This document shows, in pieces, positions 1 through 8,004 of a stretch of DNA of 64,000 bases. Within the stretch, counting starts at the first letter, position 1. Every line of letters starts with the position of its first letter. The notes under the pieces are model-generated. The model was given only the letters and a program-made list of their open reading frames with translations. It searched no databases and was not told the DNA's origin. A program made the translations under genes and the position numbers. The stretch is from assembly GCA_024233215.1 (NCBI GenBank), contig JACKPW010000001.1, positions 682,001 to 746,000 of the forward strand. The letters are read 5' to 3'. This DNA comes from Verrucomicrobiales bacterium. GTDB taxonomy: Bacteria > Verrucomicrobiota > Verrucomicrobiia > Limisphaerales > J093.

Positions 1-515
1 AATGAGATAATGGCGATCTCACAGGTGCCCCCGCCGATGTCCACGATCATGTTCCCCGCCGGCTCGTGCACCGGCAATCCCACCCCGATGGCCGAAGCCA
101 TGGGCTGTTCGATCAGAAACACCTCCCGTGCACCTGCATGGGTGACCGAGTCCTTCACCGCCCGCTTTTCGACCCCGGTGATGCCCGATGGCACGGCCAC
201 CACCACTCGCGGACGAATCAGTTTTCGGTTGTGCACCCGCTGAATGAAATACCGCAGCATGGCGCCGGTCACATCGAAATCCGCAATCACCCCGTCTTTC
301 ATCGGTCGGATTGCGACGATGCTCCCCGGCGTCCGCCCAAGCATCCGCTTCGCCTCCTCCCCAACGGCAAGCACCGTGTTGGTGCCCGCCTGGATCGCCA
401 CCACCGAGGGTTCGCGCAACACGATCCCCCGATCCCTCAGGAAGACGAGTGAATTCGCCGTTCCCAGGTCGATCCCGATGTCGTTGGAGAAAAGGCTCTT
501 AAACTTCTCTAACAT
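1..515 (-). CDS. mreB: Rod shape-determining protein MreB (N-terminal part, cut by window edge)
   Basis: Bacterial actin homologue that forms membrane-associated filaments guiding side-wall peptidoglycan synthesis. The first 171 residues are present; the C-terminal half lies beyond base 1. The protein begins MLEKFKSLFSNDIGIDLG, and the phosphate-1 loop DIGIDLGTANSLV is clear near residues 11-23. It is followed by the MreB-typical IVLREPSVVAI, and by the phosphate-2 loop MIVDIGGGTCEIAII just before the edge. The ATG at 515 is the natural start because the family begins a few residues before the first loop. It is transcribed leftwards and preceded by about 345 bp without a gene, so it probably heads its own transcription unit (mreBCD in many bacteria; not visible here). 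Identification is firm. Confidence 0.95.
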   Translation of the reverse strand, partial: MLEKFKSLFSNDIGIDLGTANSLVFLRDRGIVLREPSVVAIQAGTNTVLAVGEEAKRMLGRTPGSIVAIRPMKDGVIADFDVTGAMLRYFIQRVHNRKLIRPRVVVAVPSGITGVEKRAVKDSVTHAGAREVFLIEQPMASAIGVGLPVHEPAGNMIVDIGGGTCEIAIIS

Positions 516-860
516 GAAACGTGCCTGGCACGACCCCACACTACGGGCGCAAACCTTTGGGGGTCAAGATTATTAGGGAACTGCGGAAGGTCCGTTCACA
601 AGCCCGGACGCCCGCCTGTCCGCCAAGCACTTCCGCAGAGAGATCCGGAAGGGAATTCACCCGGTCGACGGAGATCCGGGGCACCCCACGGGACCCCACG
701 GAACCACGCGGGCCCTCGTTGGAACTGGCTGTGCCGATCGCACGTCGTAGCGCGTGCCCTGGGTGAAAGAGGGGGGAAGCGTGGCGCTGAACGACCTGCC
801 CCGCGTTCTGTCGTTCAGGTTTCCAAGCGCCGGCCCATCGGAGGGACGTGATACTGCCCT
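516..860. other. Intergenic region between mreB and the sensor kinase
   Basis: About 345 bp with no convincing coding sequence on either strand. Apart from the candidate mreB promoter at its left end, I see no repeat, RNA gene or strong hairpin. mreB and the kinase gene are both read leftwards, so the region holds the end of the kinase unit and the mreB upstream region. Confidence 0.5.
538..567 (-). promoter_or_regulatory. Possible sigma-70-type promoter of mreB
   Basis: On the minus strand TTGACC (562-567) is followed after 18 bases by TAGTGT (538-543), about 25 bases upstream of the mreB start codon. The -35 element is good and the -10 is weak. Position supports it, sequence only moderately. 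Confidence 0.35.
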
Positions 861-3800
861 TCAGCTGTCAGGTATCCGCACCGGCACTTCCAGCAGCACC
901 CGGGTGCCTCCATCGCGGCCCGCTTCGAGGGCATAGCGCCCCCCCACTTCCTCCATGCGTTTGCGCATGTTGTCCAAACCGTGGCGGCCCCGGGCTTGGG
1001 CGGTTTCCGCTTCGATCGGCCCTCGCCCGTTGTCCTCAATCTGAAGAATCAGGCGGCCGTGCTCCAACCGGACCCGGACCCGGGCTTCCGTGGCCTGCGC
1101 ATGCCGCACCACGTTCGTCACCGCCTCTTTGGCGGCGAGGAAGACGTTGTGTCTCACCTCCGGCGGCAAGATCGTGTCCGGCAGGTCATCCGGGACCTCC
1201 TGGCGGTAACGCAGGCCCGCGACGCTGAGGTATTCCTGGGCGTTCTTGCAGAGGTAGGTGATCAGGCCGTCGAGGGTGTCGTTGCGCGGGTTGACCGCCC
1301 AGACGATCTCGTCCAAAACGCGGGTGGTCTCGCGCGCCGTCTGGGAAATCTGCCGGGCGTGGCTCTCCACTTCCTCGGGCAGATCCTTGTCGCTTTCCGC
1401 CAGTTCACCCAGAAGAGCCACCTGGGTCAGACTCGCCCCCAGTTGATCGTGCAGGTCCCGGGCAATCCGGGCCCGCTCGCGCTCCAACGCTTCCTGCTGT
1501 CGGAGGACCGCGACCTGCCGCTTGAGGCGTTGGGTGGAAATCAAATGGACGGTGGCGATCACTGCCCCCAGCACCGCCCCGCCACTCACGAGCAGAAACC
1601 ACCAGGTGCGCCAGAAAGGCGGCTCCACAATGACGGTCAACATCGCGGGTTCCGCGCTCCAGACCCCGTCCTCGTTGGCCGCCTCGACCTCGAAGGTGTA
1701 TTCCCCGGGTGACAGCTTCGTGAAGTGCGCCACCCGCACGTCGCCCGCGTCGGTCCAACTGTCATCGTGATCCCTGAGCCGGTAGCGAAACCGCGCCCGA
1801 TCCGGCGCCCCGAGGTTCAGGCTGGTATAATGGACTTCCAGTCGCCGACGGTCCGGCGGCAGCGTGACCCGGCGGATCGGTGGCGCCCGCAGCCCGGCAC
1901 CGTCTTCAGTCCTGCCTTCGATTGCCACCGACTCGATCCGGACCGGCGGGGCAAACCGGTTGGGAACCACCGCCGACGCCACGGCGGTCGCCAGTCCCTT
2001 GATGGTGGGCAGCCAGAGCCGGTCCTCCCCCGCGTTCAGATGCGGCAGATCCATCCCCGGGCCCAGCGTGCATTCGCAGGTGGGCAGGCCGTCCGCCCGT
2101 TCGTAAACCCGGCCCTCGATCCGGGATGTCTCTCCCGCCACCCAGGCCCGCAACGTGTCGCGGCCAACCCGCAGCAGGCCGGCGGTGGTACCGATCCACA
2201 GGTTGGTCTGGGCATCCTCCAGAAAGAGCCCCACGTCGTTGCTCGGCAGGCCCTCCGCAATCCCCGCCCGAATCCACCGATCGCCACTGAACCGCGCCAA
2301 GCCGTCGCCCTCCGTCCCCACCCACAGGGCGTCGTCCCGCGCCACATGGAGCGTCACCACCCGGTCGCCGGGCAGTCCGTCGGGGCTCCCCCGATAGGCG
2401 GTGAACTCGCGGCCGTCAAACCGGTTGAGACCCGCATCGCTGGTTCCCACCCACAGGCTTCCCGCCGCGTCGTCGGCCAGCGCCCGCACCCGGTTGCTCG
2501 AAAGGCCATCACGGGTGGTGAACCGTCGCCACTCGCCGCCATCCCAACGCGCCAATCCCCCGTCGCCCCCGACCCAGATTTTCCCATCGTGATCCTCGTG
2601 AAGCGCAAACACCACGGTCAGTCCCGCCGACGGAATGGGGTCCATGCGGCCATCCCGCCATTGGATCACCCCCCCTCCCCAAAGCCCCACCCACACCCGG
2701 TTTGCCCGGTCACAGAGCAGCGCCCGCACCGGGGCCTGCAGTAATCCCTGCCGGAACTGCCCCAGGTGGGGAAGCCCGACGACGGAGTCCACCGCGTCAA
2801 TGACTGCCTTCTGCTGGTCCGGAGTCGGTGTCTCCTGTCCCCACAGGGGGGATAACAGGCTTTTCAAGCCCGCGATTTCACCCGGCTTGTCGGGAAAATC
2901 GGATTCCGGGTTATCCACCACCGCCTGTCCCATGAGATCAAACACCCGGAAGTGCAGCGTGTCGTCCGCGCGGTTCCGTACGATGACCGCCAATCGGTTG
3001 CCGGAGTCGGGCACTGCCGCCAAGTCATCGACCGTCATCAACAGAAGGTCAAATCCCTCGTAGAGGCACTCCAGACCCCCTCCATTGTAACCGACCCAAA
3101 GGGCGCCGTCCTGGTCCCGGGTGATTGCCTGGACGACCTGCCCCAGCGTGGTCTGGATCGTGGCAAAAGGCTCCCGGCGGATCCGGTTCAGTCCTCCGCC
3201 GTCGGTTCCCACCCATAGGCTGTCCTCCAGATCCGTGGCCAGGGAAAGGACGTAGTCACTCGACAGACCTTCAGCCACCCCAGAATGCCGCATTGTGCCC
3301 CCGGCATCGAACCGGTACACCCCGGCGCCGAACACCCCCACCACAAGGTTCCCGGCGGTGTCCTCACAGGCCGCGGACACCGGAAATCCCGTGCCGAACC
3401 AGGGATACGTCCCCAAGTCACGCACCACCTCCCCGTCCCGTATCAAGCGGATGCGTCCGTCCGCCAGGCGCCAGTGGCCCCCCTGCCGGCTCGCGAGTAT
3501 CCAGTCCAGTTTCCCGAATGATTCCACGCGCCGTTCAGGGAGTGGTTCGCGGCTTCGCACGGCGGCGGCGTCGAGTTCATGGATCTCCCGGTTCATCCCC
3601 ACCAGCACCGTCCCCGACTGTTCCACGATCACCCCATGATAGAGACCAGGACGGCTGTCACCCATCCGCCAGACATCCACCTTCCCATCGAGATATCGGG
3701 CCAGTTCACCCCCCGCGGTCAGCAACCACACTGCTCCCTGGCGATCCTGGCAGGTCGAAACCAACTTCCCTCCACTGTCAGATCCCCCGATCGGCAGGAC

Positions 3801-4175
3801 CTCCACCCCCGATGCCCGCACCAAGGCCACCCCGTCCGCCTCGGTTCCCACCCAGAGATTCCCCTCCCGATCCTCAAACAGGTGCACCACCTGGTTGCTG
3901 GGGAGTTCCGGAACTCTCGTCCGGTCATAAACCGAGAACTGCCGCCCGTCGAACCGCACCAGGCCATTCAACGTCCCCATCCACAGGTATCCGTCGCGGG
4001 ACAGAATCACCGAGATCACCTGGTTGCGCGGCAGACCGTTGTCCGTCTCCCAGGAACGGATCGCCAGGGCATCCTCACCGAAACCCGCCGCCTGCGCGCT
4101 CGCATCCGGGGCCATCGCGGCCCCGGCCAGGACCAACCCGGCCCACCCGACGGCGAGAATGCAGCGGTTCGGCAT
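861..4175 (-). CDS. Two-component sensor histidine kinase with Reg_prop beta-propeller
   Basis: Predicted 1104-aa membrane sensor kinase. A signal sequence (MPNRCILAVGWAGLVLAGAA) is followed by two-component-regulator propeller repeats of the type LWVGT.GGGLNR from about residue 40 to 720. Next come a Y_Y_Y-type domain (ending near VEAANEDGVWS), one transmembrane segment (WWFLLVSGGAVLGAVIAT), a HisKA_3 dimerisation domain with H-box RIARDLHDQLGASLTQ (histidine near residue 907) and a C-terminal HATPase (NVVRHAQATEARV, then DNGRGP). There is no receiver domain, so the regulator must be encoded elsewhere. The reading frame is open far upstream, but the ATG at 4175 is chosen because it gives a signal peptide. 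It is divergent from the cytochrome gene at 4293. Residues about 370-470 are not propeller-like and look like an in-frame insertion (listed separately). Ligand unknown. Confidence 0.88.
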   Translation of the reverse strand: MPNRCILAVGWAGLVLAGAAMAPDASAQAAGFGEDALAIRSWETDNGLPRNQVISVILSRDGYLWMGTLNGLVRFDGRQFSVYDRTRVPELPSNQVVHLFEDREGNLWVGTEADGVALVRASGVEVLPIGGSDSGGKLVSTCQDRQGAVWLLTAGGELARYLDGKVDVWRMGDSRPGLYHGVIVEQSGTVLVGMNREIHELDAAAVRSREPLPERRVESFGKLDWILASRQGGHWRLADGRIRLIRDGEVVRDLGTYPWFGTGFPVSAACEDTAGNLVVGVFGAGVYRFDAGGTMRHSGVAEGLSSDYVLSLATDLEDSLWVGTDGGGLNRIRREPFATIQTTLGQVVQAITRDQDGALWVGYNGGGLECLYEGFDLLLMTVDDLAAVPDSGNRLAVIVRNRADDTLHFRVFDLMGQAVVDNPESDFPDKPGEIAGLKSLLSPLWGQETPTPDQQKAVIDAVDSVVGLPHLGQFRQGLLQAPVRALLCDRANRVWVGLWGGGVIQWRDGRMDPIPSAGLTVVFALHEDHDGKIWVGGDGGLARWDGGEWRRFTTRDGLSSNRVRALADDAAGSLWVGTSDAGLNRFDGREFTAYRGSPDGLPGDRVVTLHVARDDALWVGTEGDGLARFSGDRWIRAGIAEGLPSNDVGLFLEDAQTNLWIGTTAGLLRVGRDTLRAWVAGETSRIEGRVYERADGLPTCECTLGPGMDLPHLNAGEDRLWLPTIKGLATAVASAVVPNRFAPPVRIESVAIEGRTEDGAGLRAPPIRRVTLPPDRRRLEVHYTSLNLGAPDRARFRYRLRDHDDSWTDAGDVRVAHFTKLSPGEYTFEVEAANEDGVWSAEPAMLTVIVEPPFWRTWWFLLVSGGAVLGAVIATVHLISTQRLKRQVAVLRQQEALERERARIARDLHDQLGASLTQVALLGELAESDKDLPEEVESHARQISQTARETTRVLDEIVWAVNPRNDTLDGLITYLCKNAQEYLSVAGLRYRQEVPDDLPDTILPPEVRHNVFLAAKEAVTNVVRHAQATEARVRVRLEHGRLILQIEDNGRGPIEAETAQARGRHGLDNMRKRMEEVGGRYALEAGRDGGTRVLLEVPVRIPDS
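2765..3063 (-). repeat. In-frame module inserted into the kinase propeller
   Basis: Between two propeller repeats (…LWVGYNGGGLECLYEG and VRALLCDRANRVWVG…) lie about 100 residues without the repeat signature, starting FDLLLMTVDDLAAVPDSG and including LAVIVRN, LHFRVFD, VVD, LWG and AVIDAVDSVVG. I recall a short module with the same landmarks (V-I-V-R-N, L-H-F-R-I-F-D, V-V-D, L-W, A-V-T-S-I-V-G) recurring in planctomycete, verrucomicrobial and cyanobacterial genomes, alone or inside other proteins. The boundaries are estimated from where the propeller signature stops and resumes. Confidence 0.55.
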
Positions 4176-4292
4176 GGGCCGATTCTCCCGCCCTCCACGC
4201 CGCGGGTAAAGCCGATTGAGCCGGCCCGTCCACCTAATCATGTCCATGATTTTCACTTCAAACCCCTCCGGCGGTGTGCTAACAGTCCCGCG

Positions 4293-7200
4293 ATGAAGTC
4301 CGGAGCAACATCCCGTTGCCATGTCCTTTTCGTCGGCCTGGCCGTCGTCGCCACGTCGCTCCTGCCCTGCCCCCACGCCGCGACCGCCGACCCCGTGGAC
4401 TTCCAGCGCGACGTGCGGCCCATCCTTTCCCAGCACTGCTTCGCCTGCCACGGCCCCGACGAATCCGCTCGCAAGGCCAGGCTCCGCCTCGACACCCGCG
4501 AGGGGGCCGTCGGGACCGCGGATGCGGACGGAAACGCGATTGTCCCGGGCAAGCCCGCGGACAGTCCGGTGATTGCCCGCATCTTCACCGATGACGAGGA
4601 CGATCTCATGCCCCCGCCCCGGGCGAAGAAGCCGTTGACGGCGGAGCAGAAGGAAACGCTGAAGCGGTGGGTGGCTGAAGGGGCGAACTACAGCGAGCAT
4701 TGGGCGTTCACGAAACCCGGCCGCCCCGCCCCGCCGGACGTGCGGCACACGGACTGGCCGCACAACGAGATCGACCGATTCGTGCTCCACCGGCTCGAAA
4801 CCGCCGGCTTGTCGCCACAAGTCCCCGCCGACCGCACCACCCTGGTCCGCCGGCTTTATCTGGACTTGATTGGGGTTCCCCCCACGCCGGAGCAGGTGGA
4901 TGCGTTTGTCCACGACACCACCAGCGATGCCGTTGAGAAGCTGGTCGATGAACTGCTCGCGTCGCCGCAATATGGCGAGCGCTGGGCGCGGCGCTGGCTG
5001 GACCTGGCCCGTTACTCGGACACCAACGGCTACGAGAAGGACCGCGAACGATCGAATTGGGCCTACCGCGATTGGGTGATCCACGCACTGAACGCCGGCA
5101 TGCCGTTCGATGAGTTCACCGTCGAACAGATCGCCGGCGACATGCTGCCCGACGCCACGCTGGATCAACGCATTGCCACCGGTTTCCACCGCAACACCAT
5201 GATCAATGAGGAGGGCGGCAACGATCCCCAGGAGTTCCGCTTTTACTCGATGGTCGACCGCGTCAACACCACCGCCACGGCCTGGCTGGGACTGACCATG
5301 GGTTGCGCCCAGTGTCACAGCCACAAGTACGACCCCATCACCCAGACCGACTACTACCGGTTCATGGCCCTCTTGAACAACGCCGACGAACCGTGGATCG
5401 AAGTCCCGCAGGCGGACCTCACCACCCGACGCGACGAAAAGGGGCAGCGGATCAGCGATCTTCGCGCCGGCTTGCCTTCGAGTTTCCCGCCCGAACTCCG
5501 GGCCGACTGGATCGTTCCCGCGAACGCCCGCCTGCGATCCGATGCGGGCGAGGAATTCGAACGTCAGAGTGACGGCTCCTTTCTCCCGCTTGGTAACGCA
5601 GCCGAGAAGGACGTCTACACCGTCACCCTCGAGACGTCGCTTGACCGCGTCACCCACCTCCAGTTGCAGGTCCTTCCCGACCCAGGTCTCCCCCAGAACG
5701 GCCCCGGTCGGTCCGATGGCGGCAATTTCGTACTGAGCGAGATCGAGGTGGCGTTGCAATCCCCCGCCACCGGCGAAAGACCGGCGCCGGTCAAACTCGC
5801 CCGCGCGAGCGCGGACTTCTCCCAGGACAACTACCCGGCATGGAACGTCATCGACGGCAAGGACGACACCGGTTGGGCCGTGTCAGGCGCCGGCGACTGG
5901 CATGTCACACGCACCTTGACCGTTGACTTCGCGGACCCTGTCTGCCTGCCCGCCGGGGGAACGTTTACCGTCCGGCTCAAGCAGCAGCACGGCAGCCAGC
6001 ACCTCATCGGCCGGTTCCGCCTCGCGCTGGGAACCGAACTGCCCGACGACCGGCCGATGGAGCTTCGTCGACGCGAGCATCTCGACTACCGGCTGGCCCG
6101 CTGGATCGATGCCAATCGCACGAAGGTGGACCGGTGGGAAGCCATCCAACCGCGCACCGCCGAAGGCAGCCTTCCCACCCTGACCATCGAGCCGGAGAAC
6201 ACCGTCTTCGTGAGCGGCGACTTTTCCAAGAGCGACACGTACACGGTGGGCTTCAACGGCGACTGGAAAGGTGTTCGCGCCATCCGGGTGGAGGTCCTGC
6301 CGGACGATCGCCTGCCGAACCAGGGCCCCGGTCGGGTGAACTACGAGGGGCCGTTCGGCACCTTCTTCATGTCCGATTTCAAGGTGTTCCAGGGCGACAC
6401 CCCATTGGTGGTGAAATCCGCATCGGACAGTTTTCACGATGGGGGTAACGACGCCGGCAAAGCCATTGACGAGGACCTGCAAAGCGGTTGGTCGATCAAC
6501 GGCGGGCAGGGACGCAGCCACAACGCCGTGTTCGTGTTCGATCAACCGCTGGACTTCCAGGGCGATCTGCAATTGCGGATGCTCTTCGAGAAGTACTACG
6601 CCGCCGGGCTCGGTCGTTTTCGCGTCTGGGTCTCCCGGGATGAGAATGCGGTGGCATCATCCCTGCCGAACGACGTCCGTTCCGCCCTGCTGGCCTTGCG
6701 CGACCATCCCAGCGAAAGCGGCCGTCTGCCGCTGCTGGCGCGGTTGCGCGAGTACTTCGTCACAATCGCTCCGGAACTCGCGCAGCAACACGCCGAGATC
6801 GACCGCCTGGAGGACAGTCTGCCCAAGTATCCCACCACCCTCGTCATGGCGGAGCGCCCGCCGGAGAACCGACGCCACACCTTCTTCCATCGCCGCGGGG
6901 AATTCCTGCAACCCACCGACGAAGTCCAGCCCGGTTTGCCCGGCTTCCTTCCCGGCTTGCCCGCAGGAGTCCCGGCGAACCGGATGTCACTCGCCCGCTG
7001 GCTGGTCTCACCGGACAACCCGCTCACCGCGCGCGTGATCATGAACCGCAACTGGCAGGCGCTTTTCGGTCGTGGGATCGTGCGCACGCTCGATGACTTC
7101 GGTTTCCAGGGCGAGGCCCCATCACATCCCCAACTGCTCGACTGGCTCGCCACCGAGTTCATGCAGCGTGGCTGGTCAATGAAACAGATGCACAAGCTCA

Positions 7201-7901
7201 TCGTCATGAGCGCGACCTACCAGCAGTCTTCGCGCGTCACACCGGAATCGCTCGAGGCGGACCCGGAAAACGTCCTGCTCTCCCGCGGGCCGCGGTTCCG
7301 GTTGGACGCGGAGGTCATCCGCGACAGCACCCTGGCGGTCAGTCGTTTGCTCAGCCCGAAACTGGGTGGCCCCAGCGTGTTCCCGCCCCAGTTGGCGTCG
7401 ATCACCACCGAGGGCGCCTACGGGCCGTTGACCTGGCGGACGAGCCAGGGCGAGGACCGTTATCGCCGCAGCCTCTACACCTTTGCCAAACGCACCGCAC
7501 CCTTTGCCATGTACGCCGCCTTTGACGGCCCGAGCGGCGAAACCTGCGTGGCCCGCCGCGAACGTTCCAACACGCCGCTGCAATCCCTGACGCTGCTCAA
7601 CGACGAGATGTTTCTCGAGACCGCGCGGGCACTGGGGACCGAGGTCGCCGGCACCGGGGGAACGCTGGAGGAACGGGTCACGGAACTCTTCCGGCGCTGC
7701 TTGAGTCGGCCGCCTTCCAAGGAGGAGTTGGAGGGGCTCCTGGCGTTCTACCGGAAACAGTGCGAACGCCTCACCGCCGGCGAGCTTTCCGCCAGGGACC
7801 TGCTGAGTACCGACGCCGGAGACAACCTGAATGAACGCGCCGCCTGGACAACCCTCGCCCGGGTCCTCATGAACCTCGACGAATTCGTCACCCGCAGCTG
7901 A
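4293..7901 (+). CDS. PSCyt1/DUF1549/DUF1553 (PSD1) cytochrome-containing protein
   Basis: Predicted 1202-aa exported protein of the planctomycete-type cytochrome family common in Planctomycetota and Verrucomicrobiota. A signal peptide precedes a PSCyt1 cytochrome c domain (DVRPILSQHCFACHGPDE, CXXCH near residue 50). DUF1549 follows (NEIDRFVLHRLETAGL and LYLDLIGVPPTPEQVDAF), with a second haem-type motif CAQCHSHKYDPI near residue 340. DUF1553 occupies roughly residues 890-1200 (SLARWLVSPDNPLTARVIMN). The centre (about 430-800) holds two related discoidin-like segments, each with VLPD..LP..GPGR, suggesting an internal duplication. The ATG at 4293 is chosen because it gives a signal peptide; the frame is open upstream. 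It is followed 103 bp later by a DUF1501 gene, the usual partner. The substrate is unknown; roles in polysaccharide use are proposed for such pairs by context only. Confidence 0.88.
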   Translation: MKSGATSRCHVLFVGLAVVATSLLPCPHAATADPVDFQRDVRPILSQHCFACHGPDESARKARLRLDTREGAVGTADADGNAIVPGKPADSPVIARIFTDDEDDLMPPPRAKKPLTAEQKETLKRWVAEGANYSEHWAFTKPGRPAPPDVRHTDWPHNEIDRFVLHRLETAGLSPQVPADRTTLVRRLYLDLIGVPPTPEQVDAFVHDTTSDAVEKLVDELLASPQYGERWARRWLDLARYSDTNGYEKDRERSNWAYRDWVIHALNAGMPFDEFTVEQIAGDMLPDATLDQRIATGFHRNTMINEEGGNDPQEFRFYSMVDRVNTTATAWLGLTMGCAQCHSHKYDPITQTDYYRFMALLNNADEPWIEVPQADLTTRRDEKGQRISDLRAGLPSSFPPELRADWIVPANARLRSDAGEEFERQSDGSFLPLGNAAEKDVYTVTLETSLDRVTHLQLQVLPDPGLPQNGPGRSDGGNFVLSEIEVALQSPATGERPAPVKLARASADFSQDNYPAWNVIDGKDDTGWAVSGAGDWHVTRTLTVDFADPVCLPAGGTFTVRLKQQHGSQHLIGRFRLALGTELPDDRPMELRRREHLDYRLARWIDANRTKVDRWEAIQPRTAEGSLPTLTIEPENTVFVSGDFSKSDTYTVGFNGDWKGVRAIRVEVLPDDRLPNQGPGRVNYEGPFGTFFMSDFKVFQGDTPLVVKSASDSFHDGGNDAGKAIDEDLQSGWSINGGQGRSHNAVFVFDQPLDFQGDLQLRMLFEKYYAAGLGRFRVWVSRDENAVASSLPNDVRSALLALRDHPSESGRLPLLARLREYFVTIAPELAQQHAEIDRLEDSLPKYPTTLVMAERPPENRRHTFFHRRGEFLQPTDEVQPGLPGFLPGLPAGVPANRMSLARWLVSPDNPLTARVIMNRNWQALFGRGIVRTLDDFGFQGEAPSHPQLLDWLATEFMQRGWSMKQMHKLIVMSATYQQSSRVTPESLEADPENVLLSRGPRFRLDAEVIRDSTLAVSRLLSPKLGGPSVFPPQLASITTEGAYGPLTWRTSQGEDRYRRSLYTFAKRTAPFAMYAAFDGPSGETCVARRERSNTPLQSLTLLNDEMFLETARALGTEVAGTGGTLEERVTELFRRCLSRPPSKEELEGLLAFYRKQCERLTAGELSARDLLSTDAGDNLNERAAWTTLARVLMNLDEFVTRS

Positions 7902-7929
7902 CCCCATCCATGAACCGTCGCCCGCCAAC

Positions 7930-7990
7930 GGAGGGCCGGGTTACACGAGGCCCTGGCTGGATTCGAGGGACTCATGGAACTCGTCCCTCC
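7930..7990. repeat. 61-bp imperfect palindrome, copy 1
   Basis: The left arm begins GGAGGGCCGGGTTACACGAG and the right arm, read on the other strand, begins GGAGGGACGAGTTCCATGAG, so the element can fold into a long imperfect hairpin. It fills most of the gap between the DUF1553 and DUF1501 genes. A same-length copy in the opposite orientation is at 17044-17104 and a diverged one at 49029-49096. It is REP-like; no transposase is nearby. Confidence 0.75.
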
Positions 7991-8004
7991 GAGGATCACT
8001 CTCC

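Noticed and set aside
981..1712. A 243-aa plus-strand ORF over the kinase gene.
   Set aside because: Its translation has no family features, while the minus-strand frame encodes clear HisKA_3 and HATPase domains; it is a shadow produced by high GC.
3579..4292. Upstream start of the DUF1553 protein frame at 3579.
   Set aside because: The signal peptide begins at 4293; the upstream stretch is antisense to the kinase gene.
4176..5759. Extension of the sensor-kinase reading frame to 5759, making a 1632-aa protein.
   Set aside because: It would run antisense through the cytochrome gene at 4293, and the signal peptide begins at 4175.
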